Shown here in pieces: positions 1-10,902 of a DNA stretch of 64,000 nt. Positions within the stretch are counted from its first letter, which is position 1, and every line of letters starts with the position of its first letter. The stretch comes from Gemmobacter sp. 24YEA27 (GTDB taxonomy: Bacteria > Pseudomonadota > Alphaproteobacteria > Rhodobacterales > Rhodobacteraceae). The stretch lies in the NCBI RefSeq assembly GCF_030052995.1, contig NZ_JASJPW010000001.1, positions 1,471,001 to 1,535,000 of the forward strand, in the 5' to 3' direction. The translations under genes and the position numbers were made by a program. Under the pieces are notes generated by a model. It searched no databases. It was not told the origin of the DNA and saw only the letters and a list, made by a program, of their open reading frames with translations.

Positions 1-377
1 GCGCGGCCACCCCCCTGGCGGAACGGATCGGCCGAGCGCAGGTCTGCCATCAGATCGCGGGTGGCCAGAACCGAGCCGATATTGCGCTCATGCAGCTCTT
101 CCCCATTGGGTTTGACAACAAAAGCGCCGCCTTCGATCACGCGCGCGGCCAGCGGGATATCCGAGGTCACCACCACATCACCGCGCCCCGCGCGATCCGC
201 GATCCAGCGATCGGCCTCGTCCAGGCCCTGACCGACATAGACCGACGAGACCAGTGGATTGGCCGAGGGCCGGATGCCGCCATTCGAAACGAGCACCATC
301 GGCTGGCGCAGCCGGGTTGCAACCTGTTCGGCCTCGGCTTTCACCGGGCAGGCATCAGCGTCGATGTAAAGCGTCAT
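1..377 (-). CDS. YaiI/YqxD family (UPF0178, DUF188) protein, 3' end cut by window edge
   Basis: About 125 residues are visible; the C-terminus lies beyond base 1. The N-terminus [13 protein letters not shown], then SNGG and VVTSDIPLA, are the hallmarks of the YaiI/YqxD family, whose acidic start resembles PIN/NYN-type nuclease folds. The biochemical function is not established. The start at 377 has an AGGA Shine-Dalgarno about 8 bases upstream. A composite palindromic repeat (421-527) separates it from the upstream fghA gene on the same strand, so it is probably transcribed independently. Family identity is firm; function is unknown. Confidence 0.88.
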   Translation of the reverse strand, partial: MTLYIDADACPVKAEAEQVATRLRQPMVLVSNGGIRPSANPLVSSVYVGQGLDEADRWIADRAGRGDVVVTSDIPLAARVIEGGAFVVKPNGEELHERNIGSVLATRDLMADLRSADPFRQGGGR

Positions 378-420
378 CGGGCATTCCTGACATGCGTTGT
401 CATCTCTGGCTGGTCGGGGA

Positions 421-527
421 AGCCTCCGGCGGGGATATTTAAGGACAGATGAAACACGGATATTTTCATCTGTCTCTAAATATCCCGGGGGAGAGGCCCT
501 GAAAGGGCCGAGGGGGCAGGGCCCCCT
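421..527. repeat. Composite palindromic element, copy 1 (inverted relative to copies 2 and 3)
   Basis: A long-armed inverted repeat (421-497) has one arm with GGGGATATTTAAGGACAGAT and the other with ATCTGTCTCTAAATATCCC. It is followed by a GC hairpin of AGGGGGC and GCCCCCT (511-527). Copies 2 and 3 have the same two parts in the opposite order and orientation, so the whole unit is inverted here. It lies just beyond the fghA stop codon. It may terminate transcription or be a small mobile palindromic unit. Confidence 0.8.
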
Positions 528-535
528 CTTTGTCT

Positions 536-1366
536 TCAGCCCCTCAGCGCGTCGACATGGAAGGAGATGTGATCTTCGATGAAGGAGGACACGAAGAAAT
601 AGCTGTGGTCATAGCCTTTCTGCATCCGGAAGGTGCCGCCCTGGCGGCGTTCGGTCATCGCGGCGGCAAGGGCTTCGGGTTTCAGGAGGTCGATGAACTG
701 ATCAGAGGTGCCCTGGTCGATCAGCACCGGCCCGTCAAAGCCACGTTTGCGCATCAACGCCGAGGCGTCATGCGGCGCCCATGTGCTCTCATCCGCGCCC
801 AGATAGGCGGTAAACTGTTTGCGGCCCCAGTCTGACGCCATCGGGTTGCAGATCGGCGAAAAGGCCGAGACCGAGGAAAAGCGGCCCGGGAGACTCATCG
901 CGATGGTCAGCGCGCCATGGCCGCCCATCGAGTGGCCGGTGATCGCCTGAAGGCCCTCCTCCAGCGGGAAGGCGCGGAACACGAGGTCCGGCAGCTCATC
1001 CGTCACATAATCCCACATCTTGTAATGCCTGGCCCAGGGGCCTTCGGTCGCATTCACATAGAAGCCGGCACCCTGGCCCAGATCATAGGCCTCGTCATTG
1101 GCGACTGCCTCGCCGCGCGGGCTGGTATCGGGGAAGATCAGCGCGATGCCGGCCTCTGCGGCCCAGCGTTGCGCGCCGGCTTTCACCATCGCATTCTCAT
1201 GCGTGCAGGTCAGGCCTGAGAGATACCATAACAGCGGCACGGGCCCGTCTTCGGCCCCTTCCGGCAGGAAAAGGCCAAAGGTCATATCGGTCCGCGTGGT
1301 CTCCGAGGCATGGCTATAGACGCCCTGCACCCCGCCAAAGCAGCGGTTTTCCGAAATCGTCTTCAT
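536..1366 (-). CDS. fghA: S-formylglutathione hydrolase
   Basis: The 276-residue protein is full length for FghA (esterase D family), a cytoplasmic serine hydrolase that cleaves S-formylglutathione to formate and glutathione in glutathione-dependent formaldehyde oxidation. The nucleophile motif GHSMGG is near residue 147. [13 protein letters not shown] near residue 50 and [16 protein letters not shown] at the C-terminus (catalytic His) are family signatures. The start is preceded by AGGAG. The usual partner, glutathione-dependent formaldehyde dehydrogenase, is not adjacent. Identification is secure. Confidence 0.96.
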   Translation of the reverse strand: MKTISENRCFGGVQGVYSHASETTRTDMTFGLFLPEGAEDGPVPLLWYLSGLTCTHENAMVKAGAQRWAAEAGIALIFPDTSPRGEAVANDEAYDLGQGAGFYVNATEGPWARHYKMWDYVTDELPDLVFRAFPLEEGLQAITGHSMGGHGALTIAMSLPGRFSSVSAFSPICNPMASDWGRKQFTAYLGADESTWAPHDASALMRKRGFDGPVLIDQGTSDQFIDLLKPEALAAAMTERRQGGTFRMQKGYDHSYFFVSSFIEDHISFHVDALRG

Positions 1367-1469
1367 GGTCTCTCCTCTTTCGTCTCCGGATGGGGCGGAT
1401 CCCGGCCCCCTCCGGCTTTGGCGCCACCATGGAGTTATTGCCGCGCCGGAGCAAGGGGCGCGGGCGCGG

Positions 1470-2447
1470 CTAACCGCCGCCGATCAGCACGCCGGCGGCG
1501 AAGACCAGCGCGCCGCCCAGCACGACCTGGAAGGCCGCACGCAGGAAAGGCGTCTCCATATAGCGGTTCTGGATCCAGGCGATGGCCCAGAGTTCGAAGA
1601 ACACTACGATCATCGCGATGGTGGTGGCCAGGTGGAAATTCGGGATCAGATAAGGCAGCGCATGGCCAAGCCCGCCAAGGGCCGTCATCACCCCGGTCGC
1701 GATGCCGCGCTTGAGTGGGCTGCCGCGCCCCGAGATCCGGCCATCATCCGCCGCGGCTTCGGTAAAGCCCATCGAGATCCCGGCGCCGACCGAAGCGGCC
1801 AGCCCCACCAGAAAGGTCGTATGGGTGTTTTGCGTCGCGAAAGCCGTGGCGAAGATCGGCGCGAGGGTCGAGACCGAGCCATCCATCAGCCCGGCAAGGC
1901 CTGGCTGTACCCAGGTCAGGATGAACTGGCGCTTTTCCGTCTGGCTTTCGGCAGCACTTGCATCGTCGCTCAGATGGGTTTTTGTCAGCTGATCGGCGGC
2001 CCGTTCATGGGCCGATTCCGCCTGGGCCAGATCGCCCAGCAATTTGCGCGTCGCGGCATCGGTGGCATGGGCGGCGGCGCTTTCATAAAAGGCGCCGGCC
2101 TCGCGTTCCATTTTTGCCGCCTCTGCCCGGATCACGTCCAGCGACATCTGCGTCTTCAGCCAGACCGGCCTGCGCATATGGAACCCTGCCACATGTTCGC
2201 GCCGGATCAGTGGGATCACCTGGCCGAACCGGCTGGTGAAAAGGTCGATCAGCGCGCGGCGATGGCCATCTTCCTCAAGCGCCATCCCGTCAAACACCGC
2301 TGCGCTGGCGGGGTATTCCGCCCGGAGATGGTCGGCGTAATGGCGGTAAATGCGTGCGTCATCTTCTTCTGACGAGATCGCCAGAGCGAGGATCTCTTTC
2401 TCCGAGAGATCCCGGAGCCGGCGGCGGGATGAGAGCGCGGTCAACAT
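1470..2447 (-). CDS. mbfA: Membrane-bound ferritin / iron exporter MbfA (Er-VIT1 fusion)
   Basis: The 325-residue protein joins an N-terminal erythrin/rubrerythrin-like diiron domain (about 15-155; carboxylate/His motifs SEEDDAR, LEEDGHRR, EREAGAFYE, QAESAHER) to a C-terminal VIT1/CCC1-like membrane domain (about 175-325; ASVGAGISMGFTEAAADDG and several hydrophobic segments). This is the MbfA architecture known from Bradyrhizobium and Agrobacterium, where it exports iron from the cytoplasm and protects against iron and peroxide stress. GGAGG precedes the start. A TetR-family gene is divergent. In relatives mbfA is controlled by Irr; I could not find a convincing Irr box here. Confidence 0.93.
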   Translation of the reverse strand: MLTALSSRRRLRDLSEKEILALAISSEEDDARIYRHYADHLRAEYPASAAVFDGMALEEDGHRRALIDLFTSRFGQVIPLIRREHVAGFHMRRPVWLKTQMSLDVIRAEAAKMEREAGAFYESAAAHATDAATRKLLGDLAQAESAHERAADQLTKTHLSDDASAAESQTEKRQFILTWVQPGLAGLMDGSVSTLAPIFATAFATQNTHTTFLVGLAASVGAGISMGFTEAAADDGRISGRGSPLKRGIATGVMTALGGLGHALPYLIPNFHLATTIAMIVVFFELWAIAWIQNRYMETPFLRAAFQVVLGGALVFAAGVLIGGG

Positions 2448-2575
2448 CTCGGACCTCCATCACAGCGGCATCACTAAAGCACCCCTGCACCATCTTTGCG
2501 CGATATGCTGCATTGCGGTCAGCTAGCCTGCTGCGCTGCCGGAAGGCCAGCCGGAAAATCTGGTCCGGGGGCGAA

Positions 2576-2581
2576 TTGACA
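2576..2581 (+). promoter_or_regulatory. Possible -35 hexamer for the TetR-family gene
   Basis: A perfect TTGACA lies between the divergent mbfA and TetR genes, 49 bases before the ATG at 2630. The matching -10 is weak. If used, it favours the start at 2630, because the ATG at 2588 would fall inside the promoter. Confidence 0.3.
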
Positions 2582-2629
2582 AGCCTCATGGTTGCCAACT
2601 GCCCGACCCGCGGCCATGATGCTGCTGTT

Positions 2630-3256
2630 ATGACATGTATTTCCGACTCCGAGGTCCGCAGAGGCCGAAAATTTGATCAGGTTCAGGAAGGCGCATTGCG
2701 TGTTTTCCTGCGCGATGGGTTTGAAGGCGCATCGGTCGATGAGATCGCCCGCGAGGCCGGGGTTTCCAAGGCCACGCTCTATTCCTACTTCCCCGACAAA
2801 CGCGTAATGTTTGCCGAGGTGTTCAGCGTCGAATGCCAGCGTCAGGCCAGCCTTGCCGAGGCGGATATGACGCAGACGCCCCCGGCGCGCGAGTTTCTGG
2901 CTCAGTCCTCGCGGCGGGTGATCCGCTTTGCGCTGTCGGATTTCGGGCGGCAGCTCTTCCGGCTTGTGGTGGGCGAAGTGTCGCGCTTTCCCGAGCTGGC
3001 GCGGCAGTTCTATGTGAACGGGCCGGGGATGGTCAGGGGCCGGCTGGAGATCCGCCTGCGCGAACTGGCGGCACGCGGCGAGCTGGAGATCGCGGATTTC
3101 GACCTGGCGGTGGATCAGTTCGTGCAGCTGGCGAAATCGACAGTCCATGACCGGGCGATGCTGAACCTCGTCGATGATATCCATCCCGAAGAGATCGAGC
3201 GCGCGGTCACGGCCACAGTGGAGATGTTCATGGCGCGCTACGGGGCGAAAGGCTGA
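2630..3256 (+). CDS. TetR/AcrR family transcriptional regulator
   Basis: The 208-residue protein has an N-terminal helix-turn-helix around residues 25-70 (recognition stretch AGVSKATLYSYFPDK) and an all-helical C-terminal domain of the TetR_C/AefR type (FGRQLFRLVVGEV, ARQFY). The frame is open further upstream, to an ATG at 2588 and beyond, but the region before 2630 does not look like TetR and overlaps promoter-like sequence. Divergent orientation from mbfA makes regulation of mbfA and itself possible, but nothing in the sequence proves it. The ligand is unknown. Confidence 0.9.
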   Translation: MTCISDSEVRRGRKFDQVQEGALRVFLRDGFEGASVDEIAREAGVSKATLYSYFPDKRVMFAEVFSVECQRQASLAEADMTQTPPAREFLAQSSRRVIRFALSDFGRQLFRLVVGEVSRFPELARQFYVNGPGMVRGRLEIRLRELAARGELEIADFDLAVDQFVQLAKSTVHDRAMLNLVDDIHPEEIERAVTATVEMFMARYGAKG

Positions 3257-3411
3257 GGCGGGTGCTCTCCGGGCGTCCTCTGGGCCGGCCATAAACGGCA
3301 GGCCAGCCCGCCTCGGCGGCAATCTGTCAGCTGCAAAGAGCCGAAGCCAGCTATCACCTGAGGGACGCAGGGTTGCGTTGTGCAGGATCACAGGCGGGGC
3401 CCGGGCACCGC

Positions 3412-3897
3412 TTAAGGTGACGGGATGCCGCCCGACTGAAGCAGCAGATAATCCTGACCATCCGCATGGCCATCACCCGCCTGCGTGAACTGATTTGCCC
3501 GATAGAACGCAAGTGCCGGGGTGTTCACTGCGACGCATTTGAGACGGTAGGGGGCGGTTGGCCAGCCGGGCAAGGCCCCGAGAAGGGCTGACCCGATGCC
3601 ACGGCGTGGAAGCTCCGGGTCAACATGCAGGTGATGGATGAAACTGTCGGGCTCCCAGACCGAGATGAACCCCAGAATCCGACCGGCATCCACTGCGACA
3701 TATTTCAGTTCATCGACTGTCTGGATGTCGAAGTCCTCGGCACGCAGCGAGGACCGTTCCTCCCAGACGAAGGCCGAGCGTCTGGATCGCAGGAACAGGT
3801 CCCGCAAAGCTGGCAGGTCCTGGGCGTCGGCAATTCGGGTTATCAGGGTCGCACCCTTTCCTGGGCTTATGGCAGTGTCCGGCCATTGGTCAGTCAA
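3412..3897 (-). CDS. GNAT family N-acetyltransferase
   Basis: The 161-residue, single-domain GNAT protein has central strand FISVWEP, then LHVDPELPRRGIGSALL, the acetyl-CoA pyrophosphate-binding motif A (R/Q-x-x-G-x-G/A as RRGIGS). ALAFYRANQF near the C-terminus is the typical motif B. The substrate cannot be deduced. It stands alone between the TetR gene and folC; about 147 bases upstream hold no gene. The resemblance is to small-molecule or protein acetyltransferases of the RimI-like type. Confidence 0.85.
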   Translation of the reverse strand: MTDQWPDTAISPGKGATLITRIADAQDLPALRDLFLRSRRSAFVWEERSSLRAEDFDIQTVDELKYVAVDAGRILGFISVWEPDSFIHHLHVDPELPRRGIGSALLGALPGWPTAPYRLKCVAVNTPALAFYRANQFTQAGDGHADGQDYLLLQSGGIPSP

Positions 3898-4044
3898 TCA
3901 GACCAATGGCACCCCGGTCCCGTTAAGGAGCCTGAAGACCACCCCGGCAATTATGCGAGGATGGCGGGTTGGCATCCGCTGCGGCCGAAACGCAAAACGG
4001 TCCTCTGGCACTGTACTTTGCAAAGAAATGGCCGGGCGCCTGGC

Positions 4045-5328
4045 TCAGCCATTCTCTTTGAGGATCTGCCCCGCGAGATAGAGCGAGCCGCAGATCAACA
4101 CCCGTGCTTCGGGCGCCCCGGCGGAAATTTCGTCAAGCGCGGCCTGGACGGATCCTGCAACTGCGGCAGGGATCCCGGCGGTTGCAGCTGCATCGCGCGT
4201 TGCCGTGGCCGGCAGGGTGTTCGGCTCGCCCGGGATCTCGACCGCGATCAGGCGCCGCAGCGCGGGGGCGAGCGGGCGCATATAGCCCGTCACATCCTTG
4301 GTGTTGAGCATGCCGCAAATCGCGTAAGTGTCGCGCGCGGGCATGCGGGCAAGCGTTGCCGCCACTGCATCGCCGCCTGCCGGATTGTGACCCCCATCAA
4401 GCCAGAGCTCGATGCCCGGCGCCGATGCCGCAAGCGGGCCTTGCGTCAGACGTTGCATCCGGGCGGGCCAGATGGCGCGGGTGACGGCGGCCTCGCAGGC
4501 GGCCTCATCCCGGCCGAGATGGCGCAGCGCGGCAATCGCCGCCCCGGCATTCTGGATCTGATGCGGCCCCGGCAGATTGGGCAGGGGCAGATCCAGCAGG
4601 CCGTTTTCGTCCTGGTAAACCATCCGGCCGCGTTCTTCGGCGATCTGCCAGTGCTGACCGAAGGCAAAGACCGGTGCGCCAAGACGGGCGGCCTTTGCCT
4701 CGATCACCGCGAGGCCCGCCTCTTCCTGGGGGCCGACCACGACAGGCACACCGCGCTTGATGATCCCGGCTTTCTCGCCGGCGATTTCGGGCAGCGTCTC
4801 GCCGAGATATTGCTGATGGTCGATCGAGACCGGCGTGATGATCGACAGCCGCGGCTGGTCTACGACATTGGTGGCATCAAGCCGCCCGCCAAGCCCGACC
4901 TCAAGCAGCGTGAAATCCGCCGGAACCCGCGAAAAAGCGAGCATCGCCGCGACGGTGGTGATTTCAAAAAATGTGATCGGCTCACCGCCATTGGCGGCAA
5001 TGCATTCATCCAGCAGTGCCATCAGAGCCGGTTCCGAAATCAGCTCGCCCGCGAGCCGGATCCGTTCGTGGAACCGCGCCAGATGCGGCGAGGTATAGGC
5101 ATGGACCTTTGCGCCCGAGGCCTCGAGCCCGGCGCGGATCATCGCCTGGGTCGAGCCCTTGCCATTGGTGCCCGCGAGATGGATCACCGGCGGCAGGTTA
5201 CGCTCCGGGTGGCCGAGAGCGGCCAGAAGACGATGCACGCGGTCAAGCGTCAGGTCGATGATTTTTGGATGAAAGCTCATCATCCGCTCGAGGATCGCAT
5301 CCGATCCGGTGCTGTCTGGCATGGTCAT
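4045..5328 (-). CDS. folC: Bifunctional dihydrofolate synthase / folylpolyglutamate synthase
   Basis: The 427-residue Mur-ligase-family enzyme adds glutamate to dihydropteroate and to tetrahydrofolates using ATP. The P-loop is HLAGTNGKGSTQ near residue 50; LLEVGLGGRLDATNVV and DGGHNPAG are further FolC signatures. The start at 5328 was chosen because it falls one base after the stop of the upstream gene; the frame extends 13 codons further without family similarity. It forms an operon with the YdhR-like gene and probably accD, the same accD-folC order seen in many proteobacteria. Confidence 0.96.
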   Translation of the reverse strand: MTMPDSTGSDAILERMMSFHPKIIDLTLDRVHRLLAALGHPERNLPPVIHLAGTNGKGSTQAMIRAGLEASGAKVHAYTSPHLARFHERIRLAGELISEPALMALLDECIAANGGEPITFFEITTVAAMLAFSRVPADFTLLEVGLGGRLDATNVVDQPRLSIITPVSIDHQQYLGETLPEIAGEKAGIIKRGVPVVVGPQEEAGLAVIEAKAARLGAPVFAFGQHWQIAEERGRMVYQDENGLLDLPLPNLPGPHQIQNAGAAIAALRHLGRDEAACEAAVTRAIWPARMQRLTQGPLAASAPGIELWLDGGHNPAGGDAVAATLARMPARDTYAICGMLNTKDVTGYMRPLAPALRRLIAVEIPGEPNTLPATATRDAAATAGIPAAVAGSVQAALDEISAGAPEARVLICGSLYLAGQILKENG

Positions 5329-5329
5329 G

Positions 5330-5635
5330 TCAGAGCGGCGCGCGCGTGATGGCGGACAGCGCGTCATTCACTGCAAAAGCATGCGCGACAATGCCGGTGA
5401 TGCCGAAGGCTGCGAGCCGGGCCGAATGTTTCACGCGGTACGCCTCTGCCGCGTCAGCCGAGGCGAAGAGGTAGACCCCGCCTGCACGGCCGCTGTCCTG
5501 GTTCTCCGTCCAGATCTTCCACAAAAGCCCCGGCTCTCCGGCGATATCCTGTGCCAGGTCCTCCATTGCCGCAGTCATCCCGGCCCCCCAGGGGCCCGTG
5601 AAGGGGAAATCGAACTGAAGAAGTGTGACAGACAT
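5330..5635 (-). CDS. YdhR-like putative monooxygenase (dimeric alpha/beta barrel)
   Basis: The 101-residue protein begins MSVTLLQFDFPFTGPWG and contains EPGLLWKIWTENQ and GGVYLFASADAAEAY, the pattern of the YdhR family, small cytoplasmic proteins of the dimeric alpha-beta barrel fold related to monooxygenases. The reaction is not established. It sits between accD (19 bases upstream) and folC (one base downstream), so it is almost certainly cotranscribed. The start at 5635 was chosen by homology; the frame continues upstream into accD. Confidence 0.82.
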   Translation of the reverse strand: MSVTLLQFDFPFTGPWGAGMTAAMEDLAQDIAGEPGLLWKIWTENQDSGRAGGVYLFASADAAEAYRVKHSARLAAFGITGIVAHAFAVNDALSAITRAPL

Positions 5636-5654
5636 TGCGAATGCCTTTCCTGGA

Positions 5655-6587
5655 TCAGCTTTGGGGTGTGTCGGGGGCCGGAGCAGTGGTCCCGACCTGG
5701 GCCGGCTCGGGGGCGGCAAGATCGGCGCGGATCGCCGGGGGCTGGCCGGTGAGCATCCTGAGGATGGTGATCAGCTCTTCCCGCATGGATTTGCGATGGG
5801 TGACGCGGTCAAGCATGCCGTGATCGAGCAGATATTCTGCGCGCTGGAACCCTTCGGGGAGCTTTTCGCGGATGGTCTGCTCGATCACGCGCGGCCCGGC
5901 GAAGCAGATCAGCGCATTGGGTTCGGCGATCTGCACATCGCCCAGCATCGCGTAAGAGGCCGTGACACCGCCGGTGGTCGGATGCGTCAGCACCACGATA
6001 TAGGGAAGCCCCGCCTCTTTCAGCATCTGGATCGCCACGGTCGTGCGCGGCATCTGCATAAGGGCAAGGATCCCCTCCTGCATCCGGGCGCCGCCGGCGG
6101 CGGAAAAGACCACGAAGGGCTTCTTCATCTGAACCGCGCGCTCGGCGCCCGCGATGAAGGCATTGCCGACATACATCGACAGCGAGCCGCCGATAAAGGC
6201 GAAATCCTGTGCTGCGGCGACAATGGGGGTGCGGCCGATCTCACCCTCGGCCACCAGCATCGCCTCTTTCTCGCCGGTCGATTTCTGTGCGGCCTTCAGG
6301 CGGTCAGGATATTTCTTCTGGTCGCGGAAATGCAGCGGATCGGAGATCGGTTCGGGAACCTTCACTTCCGTGAAAATGCCGCCGTCGAACAGCGCGGTAA
6401 AGCGATCCCGCGGGCTGATCGCCATATGGTGATCACAATTCGAGCAGACATTGAGATTGGCCTCGAGCTCACGATGGAACAGCATGGTTCCGCATTCCGG
6501 ACATTTGGTCCACAGGTTCTCGGGCACCTCGCGCCGCGAGAAGAGCGAGTTGATCTTCGGGCGGACGTAATTGGTGATCCAGTTCAT
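5655..6587 (-). CDS. accD: Acetyl-CoA carboxylase carboxyltransferase subunit beta
   Basis: The 310-residue protein transfers CO2 from carboxybiotin to acetyl-CoA together with AccA, the first committed step of fatty acid synthesis. The N-terminus has the four-cysteine zinc ribbon (CPECG near 29 and CSNC about 20 residues later) found in bacterial AccD. The crotonase-fold carboxyltransferase core carries [15 protein letters not shown] and [16 protein letters not shown] at 6587 is the conserved start. The last ~25 residues are a Pro/Ala-rich tail. It heads the accD-ydhR-folC cluster. Confidence 0.97.
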   Translation of the reverse strand: MNWITNYVRPKINSLFSRREVPENLWTKCPECGTMLFHRELEANLNVCSNCDHHMAISPRDRFTALFDGGIFTEVKVPEPISDPLHFRDQKKYPDRLKAAQKSTGEKEAMLVAEGEIGRTPIVAAAQDFAFIGGSLSMYVGNAFIAGAERAVQMKKPFVVFSAAGGARMQEGILALMQMPRTTVAIQMLKEAGLPYIVVLTHPTTGGVTASYAMLGDVQIAEPNALICFAGPRVIEQTIREKLPEGFQRAEYLLDHGMLDRVTHRKSMREELITILRMLTGQPPAIRADLAAPEPAQVGTTAPAPDTPQS

Positions 6588-6692
6588 ATGCAGGCCTTTC
6601 CACCGGGGACGTTTCGGGGGTCTGAGGTTCGGGTTCCGAGATAAGGCCCCGGCGCCCTGAATGCAATGCAAAGGCCTGGGGCTGGCGGTGAA

Positions 6693-6805
6693 GAGGGGGC
6701 CAGCCCCCTCGCGGCTTTGCCACTCACCCCCGGGATATTTATAGACAGATGAAATTGGTAAGTGAGAGTGGTTTTCAGCTGTCCTTAAATATCCCCGCCG
6801 GAGGC
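6693..6805. repeat. Composite palindromic element, copy 2
   Basis: A GC hairpin of GAGGGGGC and GCCCCCTC (6693-6710) is followed by the long inverted repeat (about 6727-6805), whose arms include CGGGATATTTATAGACAGAT and GTCCTTAAATATCCCCGCCG. It matches copies 1 and 3 and lies between the recR stop and the accD start, 30 bases after recR. Confidence 0.8.
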
Positions 6806-6834
6806 ATCCGCAGCCGGCAAGAGGCTCCGGAGTT

Positions 6835-7440
6835 TCAAAGTTTGCGCCGCGCCCGCAAGGCGGCTCCAAGTGTGCCATCGTCGAGATGGTCAAGTTCCCC
6901 ACCGACTGGCACGCCCTGGGCGAGGGTGGTGATCTGCGCTGTGGTGAGCGTCAGGGCATCGGCGATATAATGCGCGGTGGTTTGTGCGTCGATGGTTGCG
7001 CTCAGTGCGAGGATCACTTCGGTGACAGCCTCGTCCGCGACCCTTGCGACAAGTCGCGGGATGCCCAGCTCTTCGGGGCCAAGCCCGTCCAAAGCCGAAA
7101 GTGTGCCTCCGAGAACCTGGTAGCGACCGCGAAACACGCCTGCGCGTTCCAGGGCCCAGAGATCGGCGACATCTTCGACCACGCAAAGTTCTCCGGTGGC
7201 CCGGGACGGGTCCTGGCAGATCGGGCAGAGATCAGCGGTCGAGATATTGCCGCAACTCTGGCAGTCGCGTGCGGTCAGCGCCACTTCGGCCAGCGATTGT
7301 GCCAGCGGGGCCATGACCTGAGCGCGGCGCTTCAGCATGGCCAGTACTGCGCGCCGGGCCGAGCGCGGGCCGAGGCCCGGCAGCCGCGACATCAGCTGGA
7401 TCAGCGTTTCGATACCGGTCTCGTCAGAAGTGCGCGTCAC
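6835..7440 (-). CDS. recR: Recombination mediator protein RecR
   Basis: The 201-residue protein is normal length for RecR, which with RecO/RecF loads RecA at gaps. It has the N-terminal helix-hairpin-helix ([13 protein letters not shown] near 20-32), a four-cysteine zinc finger (CQSCGN and CPIC, about 59-76) and a TOPRIM domain ([14 protein letters not shown]). It is the last gene of the dnaX-ybaB-recR operon, 13 bases after ybaB. A composite palindromic element follows the stop and may terminate the operon. Confidence 0.97.
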   Translation of the reverse strand: MTRTSDETGIETLIQLMSRLPGLGPRSARRAVLAMLKRRAQVMAPLAQSLAEVALTARDCQSCGNISTADLCPICQDPSRATGELCVVEDVADLWALERAGVFRGRYQVLGGTLSALDGLGPEELGIPRLVARVADEAVTEVILALSATIDAQTTAHYIADALTLTTAQITTLAQGVPVGGELDHLDDGTLGAALRARRKL

Positions 7441-7453
7441 TGGGGCGCCGGCA

Positions 7454-7807
7454 TCAGAACGGAAGTTTCATATCGGCCGGCAGGCCGAGCTGTTCAGTCA
7501 GGCGGCGCATCTCATCGGCGGATTTCGTAGCGGCGCGCGACTGGGCGTCGCGGATCGCGGCGAGAATCAGGTCCTCCAGCACTTCCTTTTCCGAAGGCAC
7601 CAGGATTGACGGGTCGATATCGAGCCCGGTCACATCGCCCTTGCAGGTCGCGCGCGCCTTCACGAGGCCGGCGCCGCTTTCGCCCACCACCACGCTGTTT
7701 GCGAGGCTCTCCTGCAGATCGGCCATTTTCGTCTGCATTTCCTGGGCGGCTTTCATCATTTTGGCCATATCGCCAATCCCGCCGAGACCACCAAGACCTT
7801 TGAACAT
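7454..7807 (-). CDS. YbaB/EbfC family nucleoid-associated protein
   Basis: The 117-residue protein has the typical N-terminus MFKGLGGLG, a [17 protein letters not shown] helix and the C-terminal [18 protein letters not shown] segment of the YbaB/EbfC family. These are small dimeric DNA-binding proteins of tweezer shape that bind DNA broadly and affect nucleoid organisation. It lies between dnaX and recR, the near-universal bacterial arrangement that also supports the assignment. Confidence 0.95.
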   Translation of the reverse strand: MFKGLGGLGGIGDMAKMMKAAQEMQTKMADLQESLANSVVVGESGAGLVKARATCKGDVTGLDIDPSILVPSEKEVLEDLILAAIRDAQSRAATKSADEMRRLTEQLGLPADMKLPF

Positions 7808-7862
7808 CGGTTTCTTCCTTTGTGTTTACCGCTGACTGCTGCGCCCCGGGCTGCGGGCAGGG

Positions 7863-9662
<1,800 letters not shown>

Positions 9663-9730
9663 CTGGCCTCCTGTGGCTCTGGCTCAATCTAAGCACCGGC
9701 GTCGCTTTCGGCAACCGGCTGCCGCTGGCG

Positions 9731-9777
9731 CCGGAATTCGTGACGAATTCCGGTTCGGTTTCTTGATGAAGAAACCG
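9731..9777. repeat. Tandem hairpin element, copy A
   Basis: Two adjacent hairpins occur just beyond the Sua5 stop codon: CCGGAATTCG/CGAATTCCGG around TGA (9731-9753) and CGGTTTCTT/AAGAAACCG around GATG (9756-9777), followed by GCGCCCG. The same architecture with different stem sequences is found at 38737-38780. It probably forms a terminator or mRNA 3'-end structure for the minus-strand Sua5 gene. Confidence 0.65.
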
Positions 9778-9784
9778 GCGCCCG

Positions 9785-10743
9785 TTACGGGCGGGGCGCG
9801 GCGGCGCGGCGCAGGCGATCATTGATGGCCTGGCCAAGACCGGTTTCCGGGATAGGCGCAAAGGCGATGCGGCCTTCTGCACCTGCAAGCACATCGGCTT
9901 CGCGCAGGATGTGAAAGAGCCGCGCCGCAGCCTCCACGAGATCACCATGCTCGGACAGGGTCAGATCGCCTTTTACCTCGCCGAAGCCTATGAGGATCTC
10001 GCCGGTTTCGGCTGCTCTTGCCTCCAGCCGCACCAGCGCGCCCGGCGCGTAATGCGACCCGAGCTGGCCGGGCGCCGTTGGGCGGTCAGGCGCTTTTGGC
10101 GTCATATGCGGTGGGATCCGCTGACCCAGCACGGTTTCCAGGGCCTCGACCGGTACGCCGCCGGGTCGCAAAAGCTGTGCCCCGTCGCCGAAGCCCAGGA
10201 TTGTCGATTCCACCCCGACCTCGCAGGCGCCGCCATCCAGCACCGCCGCGATCCGGCCTTCCAGCCCGTCCATCACATGCGAGGCCCTGGTCGGCGAGAC
10301 CCGGCCCGAGGGATTGGCCGAGGGCCCTGCCAGCGGGCCGCCGAAGGCGCGCAGCAGCGCCCGCGCCACCGGATGCGCCGGCACCCGTACCGCAAGCGTT
10401 TCCAGCCCTGCCGTCGCCAGCGGCGAGATCCCCGCACCGGATCTGAGCGGCAGCACCAGGGTCAGAGGCCCCGGCCAGAAATGTTCCGCCAGCAAAAGCG
10501 CCTCTGGCGTGAAGGTCACATAATGCTCTGCCGCCGCCAGATCCGGCAGATGCGCGATCAGCGGGTTGAAAGAGGGCCGCCCTTGGCCTCGAAAATCCGC
10601 GCGACTGTGCTGTCGAGACGCGCATCCCCCCCGAGCCCGTAGACCGTCTCGGAAGGGAAGGCGACCAACTCGCCCTCACGCAGGAGCCGGGCCGCGCGGG
10701 CGATGCCGTGATCGGTGGCAGCAAGGAGTTCGGTCTGGCGCAT
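9785..10743 (-). CDS. L-threonylcarbamoyladenylate synthase (Sua5/TsaC family), one -1 frameshift
   Basis: Sua5/TsaC makes threonylcarbamoyl-AMP for the t6A37 modification of ANN-decoding tRNAs. The N-terminal part (MRQTELLAATDHGIARA, then FPSETVYGLGGDA) runs to about 10585; the rest (FWPGPLTLVLP, ANPSGRVSPT, PGQLGSHYAPGA) is in another frame. The junction codes KGGPLSTR-stop where the family has KGRPxFNPL. One base missing in the GC-rich stretch at 10577-10582 explains it. With the base restored the protein is 319 residues, YrdC domain plus C-terminal Sua5 domain. Because t6A synthesis is usually essential, sequence error is likelier than true loss. Confidence 0.88.
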
Positions 10744-10902
10744 TCCTGATCCTGGCATGTGACGTCCGGCGATTGTGACGCAGCGTCTGTCTTGCGGGTG
10801 AGGGGCATTTGTTATGCTTTTGCGCATATTGGACCTCGACAGATCAGACAAGACCGTTCCCGGGCTCCGGCCCCGGCGCAGCGGCCCGCCGGAGACCAGA
10901 AT

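Noticed and set aside
3625..5349. Long plus-strand open frame of 574 codons opposite folC
   Set aside because: It is antisense to a clear FolC protein, lacks any family feature and has the Arg/Pro/Gly composition typical of frames opposite high-GC genes.
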